Shown here one piece after another: positions 17,007 to 29,301 of a stretch of DNA of 64,000 bases. Numbering within the stretch: position 1 is the stretch's first letter; every line of letters begins with the position of its first letter. Source of the DNA: Myxococcota bacterium (GTDB lineage: Bacteria; Myxococcota_A; UBA9160; UBA4427). The notes under the pieces are model-generated. The model was not told the DNA's origin and ran no database searches. It was given only the letters and a program-made list of their open reading frames with translations. The translations under genes and the position numbers were made by a program. The stretch is taken from contig JAWKRT010000001.1 of NCBI GenBank assembly GCA_041389495.1, positions 1,240,001 to 1,304,000 on the forward strand, read 5' to 3'.

Positions 17007-18194
17007 GTGGCGAGCGACAGCGTCGGCGTGTACGTGCACGTGCCGTTCTGCGAGCGCGTCTGCCCCTACTGCGACTTCGCGGTGGTGGCGGCGCGGCCGC
17101 TCGAGCCGTCGGTCGAGGCGCGCTACGTCGAGGCGCTCGTGCGCGAGCTCGCGCTGCGCGCGGGCCCCTTCGACGGGCTCGCGCTCGCGAGCGTGTACCT
17201 CGGCGGCGGCACGCCCTCGCTGCTGTCGGTGGCGAGCGTCGAGCGCATCGTCGGCGCGGTGCGCGAGCGCTTCGCCGCGCGCGTCGGCGCGGCTCCCGAG
17301 ATCACGCTCGAGGTGAATCCGAGCACGCTCGAGCGCGCGCGCCTCGGCGGCTTCCGCGCGGCCGGCGTGAACCGGCTCTCGATCGGCGTCCAGTCGTTCG
17401 ACGACGCGATGCTGAAGCGCCTCGGCCGCGCGCACCGCGCGCGGGACGCGCACGCGACGCTCTCGGCGGCCCGCGCCGCCGGCTTCGAGAACGTCTCGCT
17501 CGACCTGATCGTGGGCGGGCCGGGCGCGACCCGCGCCCAGCTCGATCGGGACCTCGACGCCGTCGCCGCGTTCGCGCCCGAGCACGTCTCGACCTACGAG
17601 CTCACCGTCGAGGAGGGCACGCCGTTCGCGCTCGCGGAGCGGCGGGGGCAGCTCGCGCGCCCGGACGAGCGCGCCGTCGTCGCGGCGCTCGCGCGCGTCG
17701 ACGCGCGACTCGCGGCGGCGGGGCTCGAGCGGTACGAGGTGTCGAGCCATGCGCGGCCGGGGTTCGAGTCCGCGCACAACCGGCGCTACTGGCGCCGCGC
17801 GCCCGTGCTCGGGCTCGGCGTGGGGGCGTGGTCGACGCTCCCGCCGACCGCGGCGCACCCGCACGGCGGCCGCGCGGCGAACGCGCGCTCGCTCGGCGCC
17901 CATCTCGACCGCGTCGAGGGCGCGCGCGCGGCGGCCGGCTCGATCGCCGACGCCGAGTGGCACGACGCCGCGACCGCGCGCGGCGAAGCCGTCTTCCTCG
18001 CCCTGCGCGAGCCGCGCGGGCTCGGCGCGGCGGGCTTCGCGCGCGAGTTCGGGGCGCCGCCGCGGGCCTTCTTCGCGCGCGAGATCGACGAGCTGGTCGG
18101 GCTCGGGCTGCTCGACGAGGACGCCGCGGGCGACCTGCGGCTGAGCGCGCGCGGGCGCTGGCTCGCCGACAGCGTGGCCGAGCGCTTCGTCTAG
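17007..18194 (+). CDS. hemW: Radical SAM haem chaperone HemW (coproporphyrinogen oxidase-like)
   Basis: A 395-residue radical SAM protein starting VASDSVGVYVHVPFC. The 4Fe-4S cluster motif is CERVCPYCDF (CxxxCxxC) near residues 14-21. YLGGGTPSLL, EVNPSTLE, GVNRLSIGVQSFDD and SLDLIVGGPG follow in the order typical of HemW/HemN. HemW inserts haem into target proteins; true HemN has a longer N-terminus and an extra cysteine, which favours HemW here. The C-terminal HemN_C domain has the LxEfgAP-like and LxARGR-like end (LRLSARGRWLADSVAERF). GTG 17007 is chosen by family alignment, because no strong ribosome site is visible. In many bacteria this gene precedes hrcA, as here. Confidence 0.92.
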   Translation: MASDSVGVYVHVPFCERVCPYCDFAVVAARPLEPSVEARYVEALVRELALRAGPFDGLALASVYLGGGTPSLLSVASVERIVGAVRERFAARVGAAPEITLEVNPSTLERARLGGFRAAGVNRLSIGVQSFDDAMLKRLGRAHRARDAHATLSAARAAGFENVSLDLIVGGPGATRAQLDRDLDAVAAFAPEHVSTYELTVEEGTPFALAERRGQLARPDERAVVAALARVDARLAAAGLERYEVSSHARPGFESAHNRRYWRRAPVLGLGVGAWSTLPPTAAHPHGGRAANARSLGAHLDRVEGARAAAGSIADAEWHDAATARGEAVFLALREPRGLGAAGFAREFGAPPRAFFAREIDELVGLGLLDEDAAGDLRLSARGRWLADSVAERFV

Positions 18195-18279
18195 CGGCGC
18201 CTCGGGGTCGCGAGGCCGGCCCCGCCGCGGCGAGAGCGCCCGTCGCCGCGCCGCGCGCTTGAAGATCGCCGCTCGCATG

Positions 18280-18326
18280 GCGAAAATCGGCGACCGCACC
18301 ATGGCGACGCGCAGCGCGAGAATCGG
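18280..18326 (+). repeat. Direct repeat in the hrcA leader
   Basis: GCGAAAATCGG at 18280-18290 is repeated with one change as GCGAGAATCGG at 18316-18326, 36 bases apart, just before the preferred hrcA start. It may be an operator or chance. If one of the upstream ATGs (18277 or 18301) is the true start, the repeat is partly coding. Confidence 0.3.
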
Positions 18327-18360
18327 TGGAGTCGGGCCGAACGAGGAGCCGGAGGCGCGC

Positions 18361-19449
18361 GTGCGTGCGGCGCGCCCCGCGCCGCTCGCGACACCCGAGC
18401 TCACGGAGCGGCAGCGCGTCGTCCTGCGCGCGCTCGTCGCGGCCTACATCGCGGAGGCCGCGCCCGTCGGCTCGGCCACGATCTCGCACCTCCTCTCCCA
18501 GCCGCTCTCGTCGGCGAGCATCCGCAACACGATGGCCGAGCTGCGCGAGATCGGGCTCGTCGACCAGCCGCACACGTCGGCCGGGCGTGTCCCCACGACC
18601 GCGGCGATCCGGATCTTCGTCGATCAGCTCATGGACACGCCGGAGCTCGGGCCGTACGAGCGGCGCGCGCTCGCGCAGCCGTTCGAGGGTGTCGACGCGA
18701 GCGCGGCCGTGCGTCTCGCGGGTCAGGTGCTGTCCGAGAGCGCGCGGCAGCTCGGCTTCGTCGTGGCGCCGCGGCTCGCGCGCGTGCGCCTCCAGCACGT
18801 GAGCTTCGTGCGGCTGTCGACCGACCGGCTCCTCGTCGTGCTCGTCGCGCGCTCGGGGCGCGTGCACCGACGGGTCGTCGAGGAGACGACCTGGCGCGAC
18901 CAGGCGGAGCTCGACCGCGTCGCCGCGCTGCTGAACGAGCGCATCCAGGGGCTCTCGCTGGACGATCTGCGCGCGCGGCTCGAGGGCGAGCTGCGCGCCC
19001 TGCGCGACCGCGCCGATGGCCTCGTCGCGCGCGCGCTCGCGCTCGGCCTGCGCGCGATCGACCTCGACGGCGAGGCCTCGGCCGACCTGCTGCTGGGGAC
19101 GCGCCTCGCGCTGCTCGACCAGCCCGAGTTCCGCGACCCGGAGCGCATCCGCGAGCTGTTCGCGGCGATCGAGACCGGCGAGCGCCTGCTCGCGATCATC
19201 GACCGCGCCGTCGAGAGCGCGGGCGTGAGCGTGGCGCTCGGCGAGCAGCTCGACGCCCCGGAGCTCGTCCGCTGCGCGCTGGTCGCGGCGCCGTACGGAC
19301 GCGCGGGCGAGCCGCCGCAGGGCGTGCTCGGCGTGATCGGCCCGTGTCGCATGGACTACCGTCGCGTCATCCCGCTCGTCGACTACTGCTCCGTGCTGGT
19401 CAGCCGCAAGCTGCAGTCGGCCGATGAGCCGACGCCGTCCGCGGGCTGA
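18361..19449 (+). CDS. hrcA: Heat-inducible transcription repressor HrcA
   Basis: A 362-residue repressor that binds CIRCE operators and is kept active by GroEL. The N-terminal winged helix (about residues 13-85) contains LTERQRVVLRALVAAYI, PVGSATISHLL, SSASIRNTMAELREIGLVDQPHTSAGRVPT. The C-terminal domain follows the family to the end (GVLGVIGPCRMDYRRVIPLVDYCS). I prefer GTG 18361 because GGAGG lies 5 bases upstream and the N-terminus then matches the family; ATG 18301 or 18277 would add 20-28 residues. It heads the grpE-dnaK-dnaJ group. The only CIRCE site I find is in front of groES at 56.0 kb, not here. Confidence 0.93.
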   Translation: MRAARPAPLATPELTERQRVVLRALVAAYIAEAAPVGSATISHLLSQPLSSASIRNTMAELREIGLVDQPHTSAGRVPTTAAIRIFVDQLMDTPELGPYERRALAQPFEGVDASAAVRLAGQVLSESARQLGFVVAPRLARVRLQHVSFVRLSTDRLLVVLVARSGRVHRRVVEETTWRDQAELDRVAALLNERIQGLSLDDLRARLEGELRALRDRADGLVARALALGLRAIDLDGEASADLLLGTRLALLDQPEFRDPERIRELFAAIETGERLLAIIDRAVESAGVSVALGEQLDAPELVRCALVAAPYGRAGEPPQGVLGVIGPCRMDYRRVIPLVDYCSVLVSRKLQSADEPTPSAG

Positions 19450-19490
19450 CGGGTGCCGGCGTTCCATTCCGAGAGGTCTGCGCGCATACG

Positions 19491-20171
19491 ATGAGCCACG
19501 ACGACCGACCCGACCAACCCGACGACGAGGGCGGCGGCACGCTCTCTCCGAGCGACGAGCTCGAGGCCGCGCTCGCCGCCGCGAGCGAGGCGGTCGACGA
19601 GCGCCGCGCGCGCTCGAAGGGGGCCTCGACGGCCGGCGAGGCCGTGATCGAGGCGATGAGCGCCGAGCTCCAGTCCCTCAAGACGGAGTACGAGGCGGCG
19701 AAGGCCGAGCTCGATGCGCTGCGCGACCAGCACCTGCGGCTTCAGGCCGACTTCGAGAACTTCCGTCGGCGCGGTCTCAAGGAGAGACAGGAGACGCAGC
19801 TGTACGGACACCAGAATCTGGTCAAGGAGCTGCTTCCCACGGTCGATAACCTCGACCGCGCTATCGAGCACGCAGACCGGAACGCATCCGAGGAGTTGCA
19901 GAGCCTGTTGCAGGGCGTCGAGCTGGTTCGCAAGGAGCTGCTCGGCGTGCTCGATCGTTTCGGGGTGATCGCGGTCGAGGCCCTCGGACAGCCGTTCGAT
20001 CCGGCCGTGCACGAGGCGATGGCGCAGACGCCGGCGGCGGAGGTGGCACCGAACACCGTCGTGGCGGAGATGGAGAAGGGGTACCTGCTGCGCGATCGGC
20101 TGCTGCGACCGGCCCGGGTGGTCGTGTCGAAGGCCGCGGACGGGGATCGGCAGGGAACCACCGAAGGGTAG
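19491..20171 (+). CDS. grpE: Nucleotide exchange factor GrpE
   Basis: A 226-residue co-chaperone that releases ADP from DnaK. An acidic, disordered N-terminus (about residues 1-55) precedes the long dimeric coiled coil (about 55-125) with the conserved LQADFENFRRRGLKERQ. Then comes the beta-wing domain with DNLDRAIEHAD, LLGVLDRFGVIAVEALGQPFDPAVHEA and the ending RDRLLRPARVVVSK. It lies 41 bases after hrcA and 56 bases before dnaK, as part of one operon. The codon use in the middle (19741-19930) is slightly less GC-rich than its neighbours. Confidence 0.96.
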   Translation: MSHDDRPDQPDDEGGGTLSPSDELEAALAAASEAVDERRARSKGASTAGEAVIEAMSAELQSLKTEYEAAKAELDALRDQHLRLQADFENFRRRGLKERQETQLYGHQNLVKELLPTVDNLDRAIEHADRNASEELQSLLQGVELVRKELLGVLDRFGVIAVEALGQPFDPAVHEAMAQTPAAEVAPNTVVAEMEKGYLLRDRLLRPARVVVSKAADGDRQGTTEG

Positions 20172-20227
20172 TCGGGGCGGCCGTCGCGAAGCCTCCCGGC
20201 AGCCGCTGTGGGGGGCAGCGCCTCGAC

Positions 20228-22048
<1,821 letters not shown>

Positions 22049-22135
22049 CCGCGCGGCATCCCCGCGCAGCCCTCGCGCTCGCCCCTCTCCCGCCCTCCGC
22101 TCCGCCCGGATCCTCGCCGCCGTCGCCGCGGCGCC

Positions 22136-22163
22136 TTGCCTCGGCGGCGGGTGGGACTAGCCT
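22136..22163 (+). promoter_or_regulatory. Possible promoter upstream of dnaJ
   Basis: TTGCCT, 16 bases, TAGCCT in the 198-base gap between dnaK and dnaJ, 84 bases before the dnaJ GTG. This could give dnaJ transcription independent of dnaK. The match to sigma-70 consensus is moderate and found by eye. Confidence 0.3.
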
Positions 22164-22246
22164 CCCGCGCCATTCGCCGCGGCCGGCCCTCCGCCGGCCG
22201 CACTCGTTGCGACCCTCGAATGCGATCGGATCCGGGAGCGGCAAGC

Positions 22247-23386
22247 GTGGCCAAACGCGACTACTACGAGGTGCTCGGCGTCGCGCGCGACGCGGGCGAG
22301 GCCGAGCTCAAGAAGGCCTATCGCAAGCTCGCCATGGAGAACCATCCGGATCGCAATCCCGACGATCCGGCGGCCGAGGATCGCTTCAAGGAGATCTCGG
22401 AGGCCTACGCCGTCCTGTCGGACGCGCAGAAGCGCGCGCAGTACGACCGCTTCGGGCACGCCGCCGCCGGGCCGGGCGGCTTCACGGGCGACTTCGGCGA
22501 CCTCGGCGGCTTCCAGGATCTCTTCGAGAGCCTCTTCGGCGACGTGTTCGGCGGAGGAGGCGGCGGGCGTCGCCGGCGCGGGCGCGGACAGCGCGGCGCC
22601 GACCTCCGCTACAACCTCGAGATCCCGCTCTCCGAGGTGCTCGCCGGCACGAGCAAGACGCTCAAGATCCCGAAGATGCGCCGGTGCGGCGGCTGCGCGG
22701 GCAGCGGCGTGAGCCCGGGCCACACGCCGGAGACGTGCGACCGCTGCCGCGGCACGGGCCAGATGGTCTTCACGCAGGGGTTCTTCCGCGTGAACCGCCC
22801 GTGCGACGCGTGCCAGGGCGCGGGCGAGATCGTCCGGGATCCCTGCACGGAGTGCCGCGGCATCGGCCGCGTGGAGGGGCAGCAGACGCTCGACGTCACG
22901 ATTCCCGCCGGCGTCGACGACGGTGCGCGACTCCGGCTCACCGGCGAGGGCGAGGCCGGCATCGCGGGCGGCCCGGCCGGCGACCTCTACGTGGTGATCT
23001 CCATCCAGCCTCACCCGCTCTTCACGCGCGACGGCACCGATCTGCACTGCGAGGTCCCGATCTCGTTCGTGCAGGCCACGCTCGGCGACGAGATCGAGGT
23101 GCCCACGCTCGAAGGACGGGTCACGATGCGCGTGCCGGACGGCACGCAGTCCGGCAAGCTCTTGCGACTCAAGGGGAAGGGCCTTCCGCCGCTCGTGCCG
23201 CGAGCCGATCGCAGCCAGCTCGAGCGCATGCGCGGCGACTTGTACGTGCGCATCTTCGTCGAGGTTCCGACGAAGCTGTCCGCGCGGCAGCGCGAGCTCC
23301 TCGAGGAGTTCGCGCGCGAGAGCGGCGAGGACGTGTCGCCCGCGGCCCGGGGATTCATGGACAAGCTGCGGGATCTCTTCGACTAA
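22247..23386 (+). CDS. dnaJ: Chaperone protein DnaJ (Hsp40, class I)
   Basis: A 379-residue co-chaperone that stimulates DnaK ATPase. The J domain (residues 1-70) starts VAKRDYYEVLGV and has the HPD motif in MENHPDRNP. The Gly/Phe region contains FGDLGGFQDLFESLFG. Four zinc-binding CxxCxGxG-type repeats follow (CGGCAGSG, CDRCRGTG, CDACQGAG, CTECRGIG), then the C-terminal substrate domains and dimer end. GTG 22247 follows GGGAG by 8 bases and gives the canonical N-terminus; an in-frame ATG at 22220 would add nine residues. The gene is separated from dnaK by a gap with a possible promoter and followed after six bases by a LpoA-like gene. Confidence 0.97.
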   Translation: MAKRDYYEVLGVARDAGEAELKKAYRKLAMENHPDRNPDDPAAEDRFKEISEAYAVLSDAQKRAQYDRFGHAAAGPGGFTGDFGDLGGFQDLFESLFGDVFGGGGGGRRRRGRGQRGADLRYNLEIPLSEVLAGTSKTLKIPKMRRCGGCAGSGVSPGHTPETCDRCRGTGQMVFTQGFFRVNRPCDACQGAGEIVRDPCTECRGIGRVEGQQTLDVTIPAGVDDGARLRLTGEGEAGIAGGPAGDLYVVISIQPHPLFTRDGTDLHCEVPISFVQATLGDEIEVPTLEGRVTMRVPDGTQSGKLLRLKGKGLPPLVPRADRSQLERMRGDLYVRIFVEVPTKLSARQRELLEEFARESGEDVSPAARGFMDKLRDLFD

Positions 23387-23392
23387 CGAATC

Positions 23393-25522
23393 ATGACGCG
23401 ATCGACGACGACGAAACCCGCTGCGCCGCGCGCGTTGGCGCTCGGCGCGCTGGTGCTCGTCGTCGCCGCGTGCCAGCTCCCGCGCGGCACGCGCCCCGCC
23501 ACCGAGGAGGAGCGGCTCGCCTACGGCGAGGCCCTCGCTCCGCTCCCGCAGGATCCGACGACCGCGCGCGACCGGCTCGAGGCCTTCGTCACGGCCCACG
23601 GCGACGGGGCGCTCGCCGACGACGCGGGCGAGAAGCTCGCTGCGATCGAGCTCGGCGAGGGCCGCACGGCCGAGGCCGTGCGCTGGCTCGTCTGGGTGGT
23701 CGAGCAGCATCCGCAGGGCGACCGCGCGGAGGCCGCGCGCCTCTCGCTCGCGACGCTCGCGCGCTCGCGCGGCGACGTCGCCGAGGCGCAGCGATGGCTC
23801 GCCGACGCCCGCTTCTCGCGCATGGACGCGTCGCAGCGCGTGGTCGGCTACCGCATGCTCGCCGATCTCGAGTCGCGCCCCGCCGAGAAGCTCCGCTGGC
23901 TCGGCGAGCTCTACGCGGCGCAGACGAGCGTGGACGGGCGCAAGCGCGTCGACGCCGAGCTCGACCCGCTCGTCGCGCAGCTCTCGGTCGACGAGATGGC
24001 GACGCTCGCGAGCTCGCTCGGCAAGCGCGTTCCCGCGGCGCGGCTCCGCCTGCGCATCGCCGAGCGCGCGCTCGACGCGGCCGACGTCGACCGCGCGGAG
24101 CGCGAGCTCGCGCGCGTCGATTCCCTCGAACGCACCGAGCGCGACGACGCGCTGCGCGCCGAGGTCGCGCGGCGCGCCTCGCTGCGCGAGCGGATCGCGA
24201 CGGCGGGTGTGCTGCCGACCTTCCGGGAAGTCGCCTCGCTGCCCGCGCCGCGCACCGACGGCGCCGAGGGGACGATCGGCGTCGTCCTTCCGCTCACCGG
24301 AGCGTTCGCGCGCTACGGCGAGGAGAGCCTGCGCGGCGTGCTGCTCGCGGCGGGCGTCTTCGACGACATCGAATCGGCCCGCGCCGCGGCCGACGAGGCG
24401 GGCGAGGGCGAGGTCCGACCGCCGCGCGGCGAATCGTGGCGAGCCCGGCGTGCGAGCCGCGTGCGCGTCGTCGTGCGCGACTCGGCGGGCCAGCCCGATC
24501 GCGCGGCCCGCGCCGTCCACGAGCTCGCGGCCGACCCCTCGGTCGCCGCGATCGTCGGGCCGCTCCTCGCGGCCGAAGCCGACGCGGCGGCCGCCGCCGC
24601 CCAGGCGGAGAGCATCCCGCTCCTCGCGCTGACCTCGCGCGCGGACGTGTCGGCCGGACGCGACTTCGTGTTCCGCCTGCGCACGACGCCCGCCGACGAG
24701 GTGCGCTTCCTCGTCGACTACGCGGTCGACGAGCTCGACGCGCGGCGGTTCGCCGTCCTCTATCCCGACGACACGTACGGGCGCGGCATGCGCAGCTACT
24801 TCTGGGACGCCGTCGAGGCGCGCGGCGGGTACGTCGTGGCGGCCTCGAGCTACGACCCGTCGTCGACCGACTTCGCGGAGCCGATCCGCCGCATGATCGG
24901 CTTCACGCTGCTCACGCCGGCGGAGCAGGCCGCCGTGCGCGATCGCGACGCGGCGCTCGACCGCCTGCGCCGCCTGCCGCGCGAGGAAGCGGGGAGGGCG
25001 CGTCGCGAGCTGCTCCGCACGACGGGGCCCGAAGGCGAGGCGCTGCCGCCGATCGTCGACTTCGACGCGCTGTTCATTCCCGACACGAGCGAGAAGATCG
25101 TGATGATCGCGCCGCAGCTCGCCTTCCACGACGTGACGGGCGTGCGCCTCCTCGGCACCTCCGCGTGGGTCGACCCGAAGCTCGTCTCCCTCGGGCGCGA
25201 GCACGTGCGCAACGCCGTGATGGCCTCGCTCTTCCACGCCGAGAGCAGCTACACGTTCGTCTCCGACTTCGTCGACGGATACTCCGCGCACTTCGGCGCC
25301 GTCCCCGACGTGTTCGCGGCGAGCGCCTTCGACGCGGCGAATCTCGTCCTCGTGCAGCTCGCCGCCGGACACACGAGTCGCGACGCGGTGCGCGACGGCG
25401 TCGGAAGCGTGCACGGCTACCCCGGTGCGTCGGGGATCACGACGTTCCTGCACGACGGCAACGCGCGGAAGCGGCCCTTCCTGCTCGGCGTCGACGGACG
25501 TCGCATCGTCCCGCTCGACTGA
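23393..25522 (+). CDS. LpoA-like penicillin-binding protein activator lipoprotein
   Basis: A 709-residue lipoprotein: signal peptide with lipobox VVAAC near residue 27. A helical repeat (TPR-like) region follows (about 40-280, for example GRTAEAVRWLVWVVEQHPQGD). The C-terminal half is a periplasmic-binding-protein fold (about 285-700) beginning GTIGVVLPLTGAFARYGEESLRG, with AIVGPLLAAEADAAA and FAVLYPDDTYGRGM. This TPR plus Peripla_BP_6 layout is that of LpoA/YraM, the outer-membrane activator of peptidoglycan synthase PBP1A, and of related amino-acid-binding proteins. Which of these applies here is inference. It starts six bases after dnaJ and is probably co-transcribed. Confidence 0.75.
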   Translation: MTRSTTTKPAAPRALALGALVLVVAACQLPRGTRPATEEERLAYGEALAPLPQDPTTARDRLEAFVTAHGDGALADDAGEKLAAIELGEGRTAEAVRWLVWVVEQHPQGDRAEAARLSLATLARSRGDVAEAQRWLADARFSRMDASQRVVGYRMLADLESRPAEKLRWLGELYAAQTSVDGRKRVDAELDPLVAQLSVDEMATLASSLGKRVPAARLRLRIAERALDAADVDRAERELARVDSLERTERDDALRAEVARRASLRERIATAGVLPTFREVASLPAPRTDGAEGTIGVVLPLTGAFARYGEESLRGVLLAAGVFDDIESARAAADEAGEGEVRPPRGESWRARRASRVRVVVRDSAGQPDRAARAVHELAADPSVAAIVGPLLAAEADAAAAAAQAESIPLLALTSRADVSAGRDFVFRLRTTPADEVRFLVDYAVDELDARRFAVLYPDDTYGRGMRSYFWDAVEARGGYVVAASSYDPSSTDFAEPIRRMIGFTLLTPAEQAAVRDRDAALDRLRRLPREEAGRARRELLRTTGPEGEALPPIVDFDALFIPDTSEKIVMIAPQLAFHDVTGVRLLGTSAWVDPKLVSLGREHVRNAVMASLFHAESSYTFVSDFVDGYSAHFGAVPDVFAASAFDAANLVLVQLAAGHTSRDAVRDGVGSVHGYPGASGITTFLHDGNARKRPFLLGVDGRRIVPLD

Positions 25523-25532
25523 ACGCGTCGCG

Positions 25533-25557
25533 TCGCATCCCGCATCGCGGGCTGCGA
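25533..25557 (+). terminator. Hairpin after the LpoA-like gene
   Basis: TCGCATCCCGC, loop ATC, GCGGGCTGCGA: an 11-bp stem with one mismatch, starting 10 bases after the stop. No U-run follows. It is a probable 3-prime end or processing site for the dnaJ/lpoA-like transcript. Confidence 0.45.
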
Positions 25558-25650
25558 TCGCGTTGCACACGCGGTGCGGCGACCGAGGGGTTTCCGTCGA
25601 CGGAGCGCGGGCCGTTTCCCGACGTCGTCCACCGTCGGCGAGCGACGCGC

Positions 25651-25666
25651 TTCCCGCATGCGGGAA
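25651..25666. promoter_or_regulatory. Perfect 16-bp palindrome upstream of lon
   Basis: TTCCCGCATGCGGGAA is a perfect dyad 53 bases before the lon ATG. Its symmetry and position suggest a repressor operator or a transcription start region control site. The cognate protein is unknown. It does not match CIRCE or the usual HspR/HAIR inverted repeat. Confidence 0.4.
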
Positions 25667-25718
25667 ACGCGCGGGCCCGCCTCAAGTCGCTCTCCTGCGT
25701 CGTCGAAGGGGCCGTCCG

Positions 25719-28151
<2,433 letters not shown>

Positions 28152-28226
28152 GCGACGGCGCGCACTCACGCACACGCGAGCGCGCCGCGCTTGCGCGGTC
28201 GTGGCGCCGGCGCGACCGTTGCGCGA

Positions 28227-29231
28227 ATGCCTCCGGCCTCCGGGCGAGCGCGCTCGCCCCGCACACTCGGCGACCTCGGCGAGTTCCCGTGGATCGCGCG
28301 GCTGCGCCGCCAGCTCCGGCCGCGCGCGGGAGCTTCCGCCGCGGTCTCCCTCGGCATCGGTGACGACGCGGCGATCGTGCGCCTGCGCGCCGGCGAGGAG
28401 CTCGCCGTCTCGACCGACGCCGCCGTCGAGGGCGTCCACTTCGATTTCGAGACCGACGCGGCCGTCGCGGTCGGTCGCCGCGCGCTCGCGGCCGCACTCT
28501 CCGACCTCGCGGCGATGGGAGCGCGGCCGCTGGCGTGCACGCTCTCGCTCGCCGCGCCTCCGTCGCTCGCGCTGCGGCGCCTCGACGCGGCGATGCGCGG
28601 GTTCGCCGACGAGGCCGCGAAGCGCGGGGCGCCGCTCGTCGGCGGCAACCTCGCGCGCGCCCGCGAGACCTCCCTGCACGCGACGGTGCTCGGCGCCGTC
28701 GCCCGCGGCGGCGCGCTCCGACGCGACGCGGCCCGCGCCGGAGACGCGCTCTTCGTCACCGGAACGTTAGGCGCGGCCGCGATCGCGCGTCGCCGCGCGC
28801 AGTCGAGCGGGAAGCCGGGGCGCCGCGTGCCGCCGTGCCGGCTCGCCGCCGGCCGCGCGCTCGCGCGCCTGGCTGCCACGGGCGCCCGCATCGCGTGCGT
28901 CGACCTCTCCGACGGCCTGGCGTCCGACCTGCCCCACCTGCTCGGGTCGATCGGCGGGCCGCCCGCCCTCGGCGCCGAGGTCGAGCTCGCCGCGCTCCCG
29001 CGCTCGCGCGGCCACGACGCGACGTGCCGCGCACTCGGCCTCGACCCGGCTCTCGCGCTGTGCGCGGGCGGCGAGGACTACGAGCTGCTGTTCACCGTCG
29101 ATCCGCGGCACGCCGACGCCGGCCGTCTCGCGCGACGGCTCGGCGTCTCGGTGGCGGAGATCGGGCGCCTCACGGCGCGGCGCGGCGTCCGGGGCCTCCC
29201 GCCCGGCGCGAGCGGATGGCGCCACTTCTGA
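28227..29231 (+). CDS. thiL: Thiamine-monophosphate kinase
   Basis: A 334-residue enzyme that phosphorylates thiamine phosphate to thiamine diphosphate with ATP, the last step of vitamin B1 synthesis. AIR synthase-like fold with metal- and nucleotide-binding motifs GIGDDAAIV, STDAAVEGVHFDF, GRRALAAALSDLAAMGARP, CVDLSDGLASDLPHL and CAGGEDYELLFTV. The start ATG 28227 gives about ten extra residues before the usual N-terminus; a TTG at 28191 is less likely. The gene follows lon by 75 bases. No TPP riboswitch is seen upstream, which is normal for thiL. Confidence 0.95.
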   Translation: MPPASGRARSPRTLGDLGEFPWIARLRRQLRPRAGASAAVSLGIGDDAAIVRLRAGEELAVSTDAAVEGVHFDFETDAAVAVGRRALAAALSDLAAMGARPLACTLSLAAPPSLALRRLDAAMRGFADEAAKRGAPLVGGNLARARETSLHATVLGAVARGGALRRDAARAGDALFVTGTLGAAAIARRRAQSSGKPGRRVPPCRLAAGRALARLAATGARIACVDLSDGLASDLPHLLGSIGGPPALGAEVELAALPRSRGHDATCRALGLDPALALCAGGEDYELLFTVDPRHADAGRLARRLGVSVAEIGRLTARRGVRGLPPGASGWRHF

Positions 29232-29266
29232 GCCGGCCCTCGCGCGCCGCGCGCGCGCCTGCGTCG

Positions 29267-29294
29267 TCAAGCCGTTTCCGCCGCCCTCCGATAG
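29267..29294 (+). promoter_or_regulatory. Possible sigma-28 (FliA)-type promoter before the chemosensory operon
   Basis: TCAAG, 15 bases, then TCCGATAG resembles the flagellar sigma-28 pattern (TAAAG/TCAAG ... GCCGATAA). The downstream box ends 7 bases before the GTG of the MCP gene, so the transcript would be nearly leaderless. A sigma-28 promoter is common for chemotaxis genes. The spacing is one base longer than the enteric consensus. Confidence 0.35.
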
Positions 29295-29301
29295 GGGCCG
29301 G

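Noticed and set aside
18258..18287. Possible sigma-32 promoter (CTTGAA) before hrcA
   Set aside because: The -35-like CTTGAA has no CCCCAT-type -10 box at the right distance.
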